This document shows positions 44,913 through 52,481 of a stretch of 64,000 nt of DNA, piece after piece. This DNA is from Mycolicibacterium peregrinum (GTDB lineage: Bacteria; Actinomycetota; Actinomycetes; Mycobacteriales; Mycobacteriaceae): assembly GCF_001665625.1 (NCBI RefSeq), contig NZ_LZSY01000118.1, positions 1-64,000 of the forward strand, read 5' to 3'. The notes under the pieces are model-generated. The model had not been told where the DNA came from. It searched no databases and was given only the letters and a program-made list of their open reading frames with translations. Position 1 is the stretch's first letter. Every line of letters starts with the position of its first letter. Both the position numbers and the translations under genes were made by a program.

Positions 44913-46034
44913 GTGAAGACAGAATTGAGCGAAAGATTCGGGGTCGAATACCCGATCTTCGTCTTCACCCCGTCGGAGAAGGTGGCCGCGGCGGTGACCC
45001 GGGCCGGCGGTCTGGGTGTGCTGGGCTGCGTGCGGTTCAACGATCCCGACGAGTTGGACAACGTGCTGTCCTGGATGGACGCCAACACCGACGGCAAGCC
45101 GTACGGCGTCGACGTGGTGATGCCCAGCAAGATCCCCACCGAGGGCAGCGCCGTCGACATCGACAAGCTGATTCCGCAGGCGCATCGGGACTTCGTCGCG
45201 AAAACCCTTGCTGATCTTGGTGTTCCGCCGCTCCCCGAGGAGGGCGAGCACAACACCGGTGTGCTGGGCTGGCTGCATTCGGTGGCGCGAAGCCATGTCG
45301 AGGTGGCGTTGCGCCATCCGATCAAGCTGATCGCCAACGCGCTGGGATCCCCGCCCAACGACGTCATCGAGCAGGTCCACGAGGCAGGCGTGCCGGTGGC
45401 CGCGCTGGCCGGCAGTGCGAAGCATGCACTCAGCCACGTCGCCAACGGTGTGGACATCGTGATCGCCCAGGGCCAGGAGGCCGGCGGGCACACCGGCGAG
45501 ATCGGTTCGGTGGTGCTGTGGCCGGAAATCGTCGACGCCGTCGACGGCAAGGCCGCGGTGCTCGCGGCCGGCGGGATCGGCAGCGGCCGGCAGTTGGCCG
45601 CGGCGCTGGCGCTGGGTGCCCAGGGAGTGTGGATGGGCTCGGCGTTCCTCACCGCGGCCGAATACGACCTGGGTGTGCGTCGCGAGTCGGGTGCCTCGGT
45701 GATCCAGGAGGCGTTGCTGAACGCCACGTCCGCCGACACCGTGCGTCGAAAGATCTACTCCGGCAAGCCCGCCCGAATCCTGAAGAGCCGCTGGACCGAC
45801 GCCTGGGACGCACCGGACGCCCCCGAGGCATTGCCGATGCCGCTGCAGAACATCCTGGTCGGCGAGGCGCATCAGCGGATGAGCCTGTCCGATGACCCGA
45901 CCGCGGTCGCGATGCCGGTGGGCCAGATCGTGGGCCGGATGAACGAGATCCGGCCGGCCGCCGACATCATCGCCGAGCTGGTCAGCGGTTTCGAGGCGGC
46001 GACCAAGCGCCTGGACGGTATCGCCGGAAGCTGA
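44913..46034 (+). CDS. Nitronate monooxygenase / 2-nitropropane-dioxygenase-like FMN enzyme
   Basis: A 373-residue TIM-barrel flavoprotein. Family segments are the N-terminal VEYPIFVFTPSEKVAAAV, GQEAGGHTGEIGS (FMN phosphate region), VLAAGGIGSGRQLAAALALGAQGVWMGSAFL and a C-terminal RIGMNEI-like helical tail. The group includes nitronate monooxygenases and several FMN-dependent oxidoreductases linked to lipid loci; the sequence alone does not separate these. GTG 44913 follows GAGG at 44901. Closely downstream of fadD19 and likely co-expressed, so a role in detoxifying by-products or in an enoate-type redox step is possible. Confidence 0.85.
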   Translation: MKTELSERFGVEYPIFVFTPSEKVAAAVTRAGGLGVLGCVRFNDPDELDNVLSWMDANTDGKPYGVDVVMPSKIPTEGSAVDIDKLIPQAHRDFVAKTLADLGVPPLPEEGEHNTGVLGWLHSVARSHVEVALRHPIKLIANALGSPPNDVIEQVHEAGVPVAALAGSAKHALSHVANGVDIVIAQGQEAGGHTGEIGSVVLWPEIVDAVDGKAAVLAAGGIGSGRQLAAALALGAQGVWMGSAFLTAAEYDLGVRRESGASVIQEALLNATSADTVRRKIYSGKPARILKSRWTDAWDAPDAPEALPMPLQNILVGEAHQRMSLSDDPTAVAMPVGQIVGRMNEIRPAADIIAELVSGFEAATKRLDGIAGS

Positions 46035-46051
46035 GTCTGCGCTCAGCGCAC

Positions 46052-46107
46052 CGAGCCTGCGTCCAGATCGCGATCACTCACGACTTCGCGATCTGCACGC
46101 AGGCTCG
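46052..46107. repeat. 22-base-arm inverted repeat (stem-loop)
   Basis: Arms 46052-46073 and 46086-46107 are complementary with one mismatch (core GAGCCTGCGT / ACGCAGGCTC), loop 12 bases. It lies between two plus-strand genes, 18 bases after one stop and 12 bases before the next start. Like the element at 28738 its arms contain GAGC and an ATCGC-type end, suggesting a dispersed family. Confidence 0.75.
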
Positions 46108-46118
46108 ATGTCGTTGGG

Positions 46119-46973
46119 ATGGGTATGGTCGAGCTGGTGAACGTAGCGGACGCCCTGGCGGCGAACCGGGCCAACTGGGACGACCGGGCCGATGTGCATG
46201 TCCGGTCCGAGATGTATGACGTGGCAGGGTTTCTCGCCGATCCCACCGACATTTCCTGGGTGGTGCGGAACGACCTCGAGGTGCTCGCGCCGCACCTGCC
46301 GGAAACGGGCGTCAAAGACCGGTCACTGCTGCACCTGCAGTGCCACATCGGCACCGACACCATCTCCTGGGCGCGTCTGGGTGCCCGCGACGTGCACGGC
46401 GTCGACCTTTCGCCGAATTCGCTGCGGCACGCGGCCCGGATCGCCGAGGCCGATGGTCGTGACGTCACCTGGGTCGAGGGCGATGCGCGCTTCGCGTCGA
46501 CGTTGATCCAGCGCCGCTTCGAGATCGTGGTGACCAGTACCGGAACCATCGTGTGGTTGCCCGAGCTGGTCAACTGGGCGCGGTCGATCCATGACCTGCT
46601 CGAGCCGGGCGGGGTGTTCATGATCCGCGACGACCATCCGATCCTGAGCGCCCTGGACTATGAGCCGTGGGACATCACCGACGACTACCTCAGTGGTGGG
46701 GGAGCCCGAACCTACGACGACGACGGGACGTACACCGAAGACTCGGCAGGGCAGATCCAACATGTGCGCAACCACGAGTGGCGCCACGATCTGTCCGAAG
46801 TCGTGACGTCGTTGCTGCAAGCCGGGCTCGTCATCGAGGCCCTGGCCGAACTGCCTTACATGGACTGGCAGGCTTTCCCGGCTCTCGTGCCCTGCCCTCA
46901 GGGCTGGGCGCTACCGCCCGGGGCGCCGCGGATTCCGCTGAACTTCGCGGTCGTCGCGCGGCGTCCCGAATAG
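46119..46973 (+). CDS. Class I SAM-dependent methyltransferase
   Basis: A 284-residue protein with a Rossmann methyltransferase core. Motif I is SLLHLQCHIGTDTI, where the second Gly of GxGxG is replaced but the loop remains. VDLSPNSL is the acidic ribose-binding strand (motif II region), and GDARFA follows as motif III, with VVTSTGTIVWLPEL as the post-I/motif IV region. ATG 46119 or 46125 are both possible. The substrate is unknown; nothing in the neighbourhood (gabD2, NMO) points to one. It runs nearly up to the convergent dehydrogenase with a five-base gap. Confidence 0.82.
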   Translation: MGMVELVNVADALAANRANWDDRADVHVRSEMYDVAGFLADPTDISWVVRNDLEVLAPHLPETGVKDRSLLHLQCHIGTDTISWARLGARDVHGVDLSPNSLRHAARIAEADGRDVTWVEGDARFASTLIQRRFEIVVTSTGTIVWLPELVNWARSIHDLLEPGGVFMIRDDHPILSALDYEPWDITDDYLSGGGARTYDDDGTYTEDSAGQIQHVRNHEWRHDLSEVVTSLLQAGLVIEALAELPYMDWQAFPALVPCPQGWALPPGAPRIPLNFAVVARRPE

Positions 46974-46978
46974 CAGTT

Positions 46979-48532
46979 CTAGCGGCCGGGCAGCTTCTGC
47001 AGTGCCCTGATCATCGGGGTGAGCGCCTTCTGCCAGACGGTCTGCGAGATCCCCAGCGGCGGATCGAGATTGATCACCCGGGCCGTGGAGACGGTCTGAG
47101 ACTCGGTGTACTTGAGGATCCCGTCGGCGCCATGGCGCCGCCCGACGCCGGAGGCCTTCATGCCACCCATGGGGGCCGCGGTGCTGCCGAACGCCAGGGC
47201 GTAGCCCTCGTCGACGTTGACCGTGCCGGAATTGACCCGGGCCGCGATCGCCTCGCCCTCGGACTTCGATCCAGCCCACACGCTGGCGTTCAGGCCGTAC
47301 TCGGTGTCGTTGGCCTTCTCGACGGCCTCGTCGACCGAATCGACCGGGTAGATCGACACCAGCGGACCGAATGTCTCGTTGCGCGCGCATTCCATCTCGT
47401 CGGTGACGCCGGTCAGCACGGTCGGCTCGAAGAACAGCGGGCCGATGTCGGGGCGCGCGTGGCCGCCGGCAACCACCTTGGCGCCCTTGGCTTTTGCATC
47501 GTCAACATGGCCGGACACGGTCTTGATCTGGTCTTCGGAGATCAGACTGCCCATGTCGGCGGTGAAGTCGTAGGCCGCCGAGAGGTTCATGTTGCGCACC
47601 TGCTCGGCGAACTTGGCGGTGAACTCGTCGGCGACGTCCTTCTCGACGTAGATCCGCTCGATCGAGATGCACAGCTGACCGGCATTGGAGAAACAGGCGC
47701 GGGTGGCGGCCTTGGCGGCGACCTTGAGGTTGGCGCCCTTGGTGACGATCATCGGGTTCTTGCCGCCGAGCTCGGCAGAGAAGCCGATCAGCCGGCGGCC
47801 GCATTGCTCTGCCAGCGCCCGCCCGGTGGCCGTCGAACCGGTGAACATCATGTAGTCGCAGTTCTCGACGATCGCGGTGCCGACCACCGAACCCGGCCCC
47901 GGCACCACGGCGAACAGATCACGCGGCAGGCCGGCCTGATACAGCAGCTCGGCGTTGGCGAGCGTGCAGTACGGGGTCTGGCTGTCGGGCTTGACCACCA
48001 CCGCGTTGCCGGCCAGCAGGGCCGGGATGGAATCCGAGATCGACAGGGTCATCGGGTAGTTCCACGGCGAGATGACGCCGATGACGCCCTTGGGGTGATG
48101 GTTGACCACGGTCTTGACGAACCCGGGCAGCAGACCCTGGACCCGCTTGGTCGAGAGCAACCGGGCCGCCTCGCGGGCGTAGTAGCCCGCGTTGAGGATC
48201 ATGTCGACGATCTCTTCCTGCGCGGCCGACCTGGCCTTGCCGGTCTCGGCCTGAGCCACGTCCATCAGGAAGTCACGATTCTCGGCGAGCAGCGCGCCGA
48301 AGCGCTTGATGATGGCGGCGCGTTCCTTGACCGGACGCTTGGCCCACTGTGCCTGCGCGGCCCGGGCTTTGGCGAAGGCTGTGGTGACATCGTCGGCGGT
48401 GCCGACCGGGATGGTGGTCAGTTCCTTGCCGGTGAAGACCTCGTCGATCGGCTTGGACTGCCGGGCTCCGACGTCGTCGATGGCGACGAGCGCGCGCAGG
48501 CGGGCGAAGTCAGCGGCGGACGGAGCAGGCAT
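46979..48532 (-). CDS. gabD2: Succinate-semialdehyde dehydrogenase-like aldehyde dehydrogenase (GabD2-like)
   Basis: A 517-residue NAD(P)-dependent aldehyde dehydrogenase, the size of M. tuberculosis GabD2 (Rv1731). The cofactor segment VIGVISPWNYPMTL, the general-base Glu in AELGGKNPMIV and the catalytic Cys in NAGQLCISIERI are intact. Downstream NETFGPLVS and FGSTAAPMGGMKASGVGRRHG are typical. It oxidises aldehydes to acids and succinate semialdehyde is the known GabD2 substrate; the close family also covers other aldehydes. The ATG at 48532 lies about 40 bases from the promoter region of the VOC gene on the other strand. Confidence 0.88.
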   Translation of the reverse strand: MPAPSAADFARLRALVAIDDVGARQSKPIDEVFTGKELTTIPVGTADDVTTAFAKARAAQAQWAKRPVKERAAIIKRFGALLAENRDFLMDVAQAETGKARSAAQEEIVDMILNAGYYAREAARLLSTKRVQGLLPGFVKTVVNHHPKGVIGVISPWNYPMTLSISDSIPALLAGNAVVVKPDSQTPYCTLANAELLYQAGLPRDLFAVVPGPGSVVGTAIVENCDYMMFTGSTATGRALAEQCGRRLIGFSAELGGKNPMIVTKGANLKVAAKAATRACFSNAGQLCISIERIYVEKDVADEFTAKFAEQVRNMNLSAAYDFTADMGSLISEDQIKTVSGHVDDAKAKGAKVVAGGHARPDIGPLFFEPTVLTGVTDEMECARNETFGPLVSIYPVDSVDEAVEKANDTEYGLNASVWAGSKSEGEAIAARVNSGTVNVDEGYALAFGSTAAPMGGMKASGVGRRHGADGILKYTESQTVSTARVINLDPPLGISQTVWQKALTPMIRALQKLPGR

Positions 48533-48659
48533 CGGGGACTCCCTACTGGCAAGTAACTAACAGTCAGGCTCAACCTACTCGGTACCGGCAGTCCGACAAA
48601 GGCACACCTTGTCCGATCTGTTCACGACTGCGGGCGGTCCAGCATCCTAACCTGCAGGT

Positions 48660-49055
48660 ATGGCGTTGAACCTGAACTCGGCGGTCATCGAGATCGTCAC
48701 CAGAGACCTGCCACGAGCCCTGGATTTCTACCGGCTGCTGGGCCTGGCGGTTCCCGAACCGGACGGGCCGCACGTCGAGGTGGCATTGCCCGGCGGAAAC
48801 CGGCTCGCCTTCGACACCGAGGAGGTGATCGCCGGGATGCACCCCGGCTGGACACCTCCAACCGCGCCCGGACGGGTGGCCCTGGCTTTCGGGGTTGATG
48901 CACCCGCCGACGTCGACGCGCTCTATGCGCGGCTCACCGGCGCGGGGTACCTCGGAACGCTCGAGCCGTTCGACGCGCCGTGGGGGCAGCGCTACGCGAC
49001 CGTCGAGGACCCCGACGGGACCTCGGTGGACCTGTTCGCCGCACTGGATGACTGA
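48660..49055 (+). CDS. VOC-superfamily (glyoxalase/bleomycin-resistance-like) protein
   Basis: A 131-residue protein with the two beta-alpha-beta-beta-beta repeats of the VOC fold: VIEIVTRDLPRALDFYRLLGL in the first and VDALYARLTGAGYLG ... ATVEDPDGTSVDLF in the second. The C-terminal VEDPDGTSVDLF contains the family metal or substrate residues. Functions across the family range from glyoxalase to antibiotic sequestration; no specific function can be assigned. Its 3' end overlaps the convergent AraC gene by 64 bases. Confidence 0.85.
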   Translation: MALNLNSAVIEIVTRDLPRALDFYRLLGLAVPEPDGPHVEVALPGGNRLAFDTEEVIAGMHPGWTPPTAPGRVALAFGVDAPADVDALYARLTGAGYLGTLEPFDAPWGQRYATVEDPDGTSVDLFAALDD

Positions 49056-49717
49056 CGTAGTTGGTGTAATCCGACGCCGGCCAGCGCGCGGACCTCGCGG
49101 TACAGATGGGGCTGGTCGGAATAGCCGGCCCGCGCTGCGGCCGCGCTTGAGCTCGCGCCGGTGCCGAGCAGCCCGACCGCGCGACGGAACCGGAGGACGC
49201 GGCGCAGCGTCGCCGGCCCGTATCCGTAGACCGCGGCGCACTGCCGCTGCAGCGTTCGGCTCGACCATCCGGCGTACCGCGCTGTCGCAGTGACCGATTC
49301 GCCGGCTGCCAGCCGGCGCGTGACGTCACGAAGCATCGGCAGGGGCCACGGCGCGGTCTCGGTGCGGGGCTGCTTCGATGCCAGCGCTTCGGTGAGCTCG
49401 TCGAGTGAACGGCCCTCCTCGATCCGGCAGAGTTCGCGTAGATCGACCCGCGTATTGCGCAGCTCGTCGGCTGGGGCGCCCAGTAGCCGCGGCAGGACTC
49501 CGGGACGAAACCGCAATCCCTGCACCGGATCCCGACTGCCTGCCGCGATGAACGCCATGGTGTCGGGTCCGGCGACGATGATCGTGTCGTCCATCTGGAT
49601 CAGGTCCATGCAGCCGTCGGGCAGAACCCGGCCGGGTTCTGCCGGCCCGGTGCGCACCCACCGGCATTCGACGAGCTCGCTCAGGCGTGGCGGCGGATCG
49701 TGTTCGCGGTAGCCCAC
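48992..49717 (-). CDS. AraC-family transcriptional regulator
   Basis: A 241-residue regulator. The N-terminal part carries a small DUF6597-like domain (LSELVECRWVRT, PDGCMDLIQMDD, FRPGVLPRLLGAP). The C-terminal AraC HTH shows ESVTATARYAGWSSRTLQRQC and GYGPATLRRVLRFRRAVGLL with SDQPHLYREVRALAG. GTG 49717 is chosen because upstream codons would extend into the start region of the divergent TetR gene. The tail of the gene overlaps the VOC gene. It may control the VOC gene or the divergent TetR gene; no operator was identified. Confidence 0.8.
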   Translation of the reverse strand: MGYREHDPPPRLSELVECRWVRTGPAEPGRVLPDGCMDLIQMDDTIIVAGPDTMAFIAAGSRDPVQGLRFRPGVLPRLLGAPADELRNTRVDLRELCRIEEGRSLDELTEALASKQPRTETAPWPLPMLRDVTRRLAAGESVTATARYAGWSSRTLQRQCAAVYGYGPATLRRVLRFRRAVGLLGTGASSSAAAARAGYSDQPHLYREVRALAGVGLHQLRQSSSAANRSTEVPSGSSTVA

Positions 49718-49759
49718 GTCAACGACGCTACCCGTGCCGCCATGCGGTTGAATCGGGGA

Positions 49760-50314
49760 ATGACCGGCCGGCCACGCGACACATCGATCGACGAGCGCGT
49801 GCTCGCGGTCACCCGCGAGTTGCTGGTCGAAGTGGGCTGGGACGACCTGAGCGTCCGGTTGGTGGCGGTACGGTCCGGGGTGGGCAGGTCCAGCCTGAAC
49901 CGGCGCTGGGCGTCGAAGGCCGAGCTGGTGCTGCACGCGATCCTCGGCGAATCACCCGACATGTCACCGTTTTCCGGCACCGACCTGGCGGGCTGGATCG
50001 ACTGGGTGGTGCGTGGCAGTCATCAGCTGTTCAGTCGCCCGGACGTGAGCGAGGCCGTGCCGGGGCTGCTGCTGGCCCTGAGGGAGAACGCCGCGTTGCG
50101 AAAAGCGTTGTGGGACGGGTTCAGCGGACCTGCGATCGAGATGTTCGCCGCCAGGGGATACGGAACCGAATCGGACGCGAAGGCTGTGCTTTCCATGGCG
50201 GCCGGGGCGGCGTTGTTCACGACCACGGTGGCGACCGACGACGATTCGCCCGAACTGCAGGAGCACCTGGTGCGCCTGCTCAGCCATGCCCTCGGGGTGT
50301 CACCGGCCGAATGA
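49760..50314 (+). CDS. TetR-family transcriptional regulator
   Basis: A 184-residue regulator. The N-terminal helix-turn-helix shows RVLAVTRELLVEVGWDDLSVRLVAVRSGVGRSSLNRRWASKAELVLH in pieces: the recognition helix is GVGRSSLNRRW. The C-terminal part (helices from GWIDWVVRG onward) is the ligand-binding domain with no recognised signature. The ATG at 49760 (MTGRPRDT) is chosen by family length; an ATG at 49742 adds six residues. Divergent from the AraC gene with a 42-base gap, so both promoters overlap. Its 3' end overlaps the converging epimerase by 15 bases. Confidence 0.83.
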   Translation: MTGRPRDTSIDERVLAVTRELLVEVGWDDLSVRLVAVRSGVGRSSLNRRWASKAELVLHAILGESPDMSPFSGTDLAGWIDWVVRGSHQLFSRPDVSEAVPGLLLALRENAALRKALWDGFSGPAIEMFAARGYGTESDAKAVLSMAAGAALFTTTVATDDDSPELQEHLVRLLSHALGVSPAE

Positions 50315-51274
50315 CGCCAGCATGGCGGCCTGAGGTGAACGCCAGGCCTCGATATCGAGGTCGGTGAGCGTGCTCTTGTCGTCGGTCGGGGTGGCAGCGG
50401 TCAGCAGCGTCGCTGCCTCGTAGCTGATACCGTCACCGAGTGGCAGTACCCCACCGACCAAATCGGACAACCAGCCGATACCGCGGAACAGTCCGCCCGG
50501 CACCGGAATCCGGCGGATCCTGTGTCCTCGGCCCTGCTCGAGCACATCGATCATCTCGTTGAACGACACCATCACACCGCCGCAGACATAACGTCTGGGG
50601 CCGAGCCCCGACACCATCAGCCGCTCGTGGACGAGCGCGACGTCGCGCACGTCGATCATCTGCATGCCACCGGTCATCCGCGGTGCCACACCAGCCTTGG
50701 CGATCGGTGCCCAGCCGCGCTCGGTGACCCCGGCGGCGGTGAAGAACGCCGGGCCCACCACGCTCGACGGGTAGGTGACCACGACCGGGGCGCCGTCGTC
50801 CTGCAACCGTCGGGCCACCCGATCGGCATAGGCCTTGGTCTGGGCGTAGGGGCTGCGGCCCGGCGCGGGTGGGGTGTCGGCGGAGATCACCCCGTTGGGT
50901 GGTGGGAACAGTGAGCTGTAGCTGCTGACCGAGACGATGGGGTCGAGCCCGGCCTCGACGGCGCGATTCAGCACGGCCTCGGTCGCGTGCGCGTTGATCT
51001 CCCACATCAGCTTTTCGCGCCGGCGATCGGTCCCGACGATGCCTGCCGCGTGGATCAGGGCGTCGCAGCCTGTGAGCAGCTTCCCGACGGTTTCCCCGTC
51101 GCGGATATCGCCCTCCAGCACCGACATTTCGCCCATGGCGGCTAGGTGTCCGATCACCTCGTCGTCGCCGCAGCCCGGTGCGACCAGTAGGCGGATCCGA
51201 TGCCCGGCGGCCAGCAGGCCCCGAACGGTGTGGGCCCCGAGATAGCCGGTGCCTCCGGTCACTGCGATGTGCAT
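50300..51274 (-). CDS. NAD(P)-dependent epimerase/dehydratase-like (extended SDR)
   Basis: A 324-residue extended short-chain dehydrogenase. The Rossmann motif GGTGYLGAHTVRGL (about 7-20) and a YAQTKAYADR motif with active-site Tyr and Lys are clear, and a Ser-rich strand VSVSSYSSLF precedes it. The C-terminal part contains the substrate domain. Related proteins act on nucleotide sugars, flavonoids or steroid/lipid ketones; no specific substrate is evident. The ATG at 51274 follows GGAGAC. It lies back to back with the OYE gene with a gap of 34 bases. Confidence 0.85.
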   Translation of the reverse strand: MHIAVTGGTGYLGAHTVRGLLAAGHRIRLLVAPGCGDDEVIGHLAAMGEMSVLEGDIRDGETVGKLLTGCDALIHAAGIVGTDRRREKLMWEINAHATEAVLNRAVEAGLDPIVSVSSYSSLFPPPNGVISADTPPAPGRSPYAQTKAYADRVARRLQDDGAPVVVTYPSSVVGPAFFTAAGVTERGWAPIAKAGVAPRMTGGMQMIDVRDVALVHERLMVSGLGPRRYVCGGVMVSFNEMIDVLEQGRGHRIRRIPVPGGLFRGIGWLSDLVGGVLPLGDGISYEAATLLTAATPTDDKSTLTDLDIEAWRSPQAAMLASFGR

Positions 51275-51308
51275 GATCCGTCTCCCGTTTGCCTGCTACG
51301 TTGTTTCG

Positions 51309-52481
51309 ATGCCAATGGTATCGAAACCGTTCACGCCGATGCAGCTGGGGCCGTTGACCCTCAAGAACAGGTTCATCAAGGCCGCGACGTTCGAGGGAGT
51401 CATGCCGCGTGGCCAGGTCACCGATGACCTGATCGACTTCCACACCGAGGTGGCCCGCGGCGGCGCGGCGATGACCACGGTTGCCTACTGCGCGATCTCG
51501 CCGGGTGGCCGGGTGCATCGCGACACCGTCATCCTCAACACCGACGCGGTGCCTGCGCTGGGGCGACTGACCGACGCGGTGCACCGAGAAGGCGCACTGG
51601 TCTGCGCCCAGATCGGACACGCTGGTTTGGTCGCCAACACGCTGTCCAACCGCACACCCTCGCTCGCGCCGAGCACCAGGATCAGTGCGCCGGCAATGGG
51701 ACTGGTGAAGGCGGCCACAACGGAACAGCTCGACACCGTGGTCGACCAATTCGGCACGGCCGCGCGCAACGCTGTCGAGGCGGGGTTCGACGCCGTCGAG
51801 ATCCACATGGGTCACGGCTACCTGCTGAGCTCGTTCTTCAGCCCCGGCCTCAACAAACGCCACGACATCTACGGCGGCAGCACCGCCGGACGCGCAGAAC
51901 TGGCCCGCCGCGTCGCCGAGCGGGTCCGCGGCGAGGTCGGCCATTCCGTCGCGGTGACCGCGAAGTTCAACATGGATGACGGTGTGCGCCGCGGCTTCTG
52001 GCTCACCGACAGTCTGCCCACGGCGAAATTGCTGCAGGCCGACGGTCATCTGGACGCCCTGCAACTGACCGGTGGCAGCTCGCTGCAGAACCCGATGTAC
52101 TACTTCCGGGGCGAGGTCCCGATCGACGAGTTCATCGCCTGCCAGCCGAAGGCGGTGGGGCTGGGTCTACGGGTACTCGGCTCGAGGCTGTTCAAGACCT
52201 ATCCCTTCGAAGAGGCGTACTTCCTGCCGCTGGCTCGGCAGTTCCGCGCGGCACTGACCATGCCGTTGATCCTGCTGGGCGGCGTCAACGAGCTGGCCAC
52301 CGTGCAGGCGGCCGTGGACGAGGGATTCGAGTTCGTCGCCATGGGTCGGGCACTGCTGCGAGATCCAGCCCTGGTCAACAGGTTTGCCGAGGGCTCGGCG
52401 ACCGCGGGACTGTGTGTGCACTGCCAGAAATGCATGCCGACGGTGTACATCGGCGGCACCCGCTGCGTGGTGCGTGGCTAG
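51309..52481 (+). CDS. Old-Yellow-Enzyme-family NADH:flavin oxidoreductase with C-terminal Cys cluster
   Basis: A 390-residue FMN TIM-barrel enzyme. Family segments are the N-terminal PMQLGPLTLKNRFIKAAT, GFDAVEIHMGHGYLLSSFFSPG, VAVTAKFN and LGGVNELATVQAAVDEGFEFVAMGR. The C-terminus reads GLCVHCQKC...TRC, four cysteines arranged as in the 4Fe-4S site of 2,4-dienoyl-CoA reductases. However, the protein stops there and lacks the FAD/NAD reductase domains those enzymes carry. It may reduce enones or dienoyl-CoA esters with an external electron donor. A short inverted repeat overlaps its start codon. The stop is 3 bases from the convergent fadD17 stop (they overlap by 4 bases). Confidence 0.85.
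   Translation: MPMVSKPFTPMQLGPLTLKNRFIKAATFEGVMPRGQVTDDLIDFHTEVARGGAAMTTVAYCAISPGGRVHRDTVILNTDAVPALGRLTDAVHREGALVCAQIGHAGLVANTLSNRTPSLAPSTRISAPAMGLVKAATTEQLDTVVDQFGTAARNAVEAGFDAVEIHMGHGYLLSSFFSPGLNKRHDIYGGSTAGRAELARRVAERVRGEVGHSVAVTAKFNMDDGVRRGFWLTDSLPTAKLLQADGHLDALQLTGGSSLQNPMYYFRGEVPIDEFIACQPKAVGLGLRVLGSRLFKTYPFEEAYFLPLARQFRAALTMPLILLGGVNELATVQAAVDEGFEFVAMGRALLRDPALVNRFAEGSATAGLCVHCQKCMPTVYIGGTRCVVRG

Noticed and set aside
28738-46107. The three 22-base palindromes as a CRISPR array
   Set aside because: They are single inverted repeats far apart with different arm sequences; no regular spacers and no cas genes.
46667-48556. 629-codon plus-strand frame opposite gabD2
   Set aside because: The minus strand encodes an intact aldehyde dehydrogenase with Cys and Glu active-site motifs; the plus-strand frame is a codon shadow.
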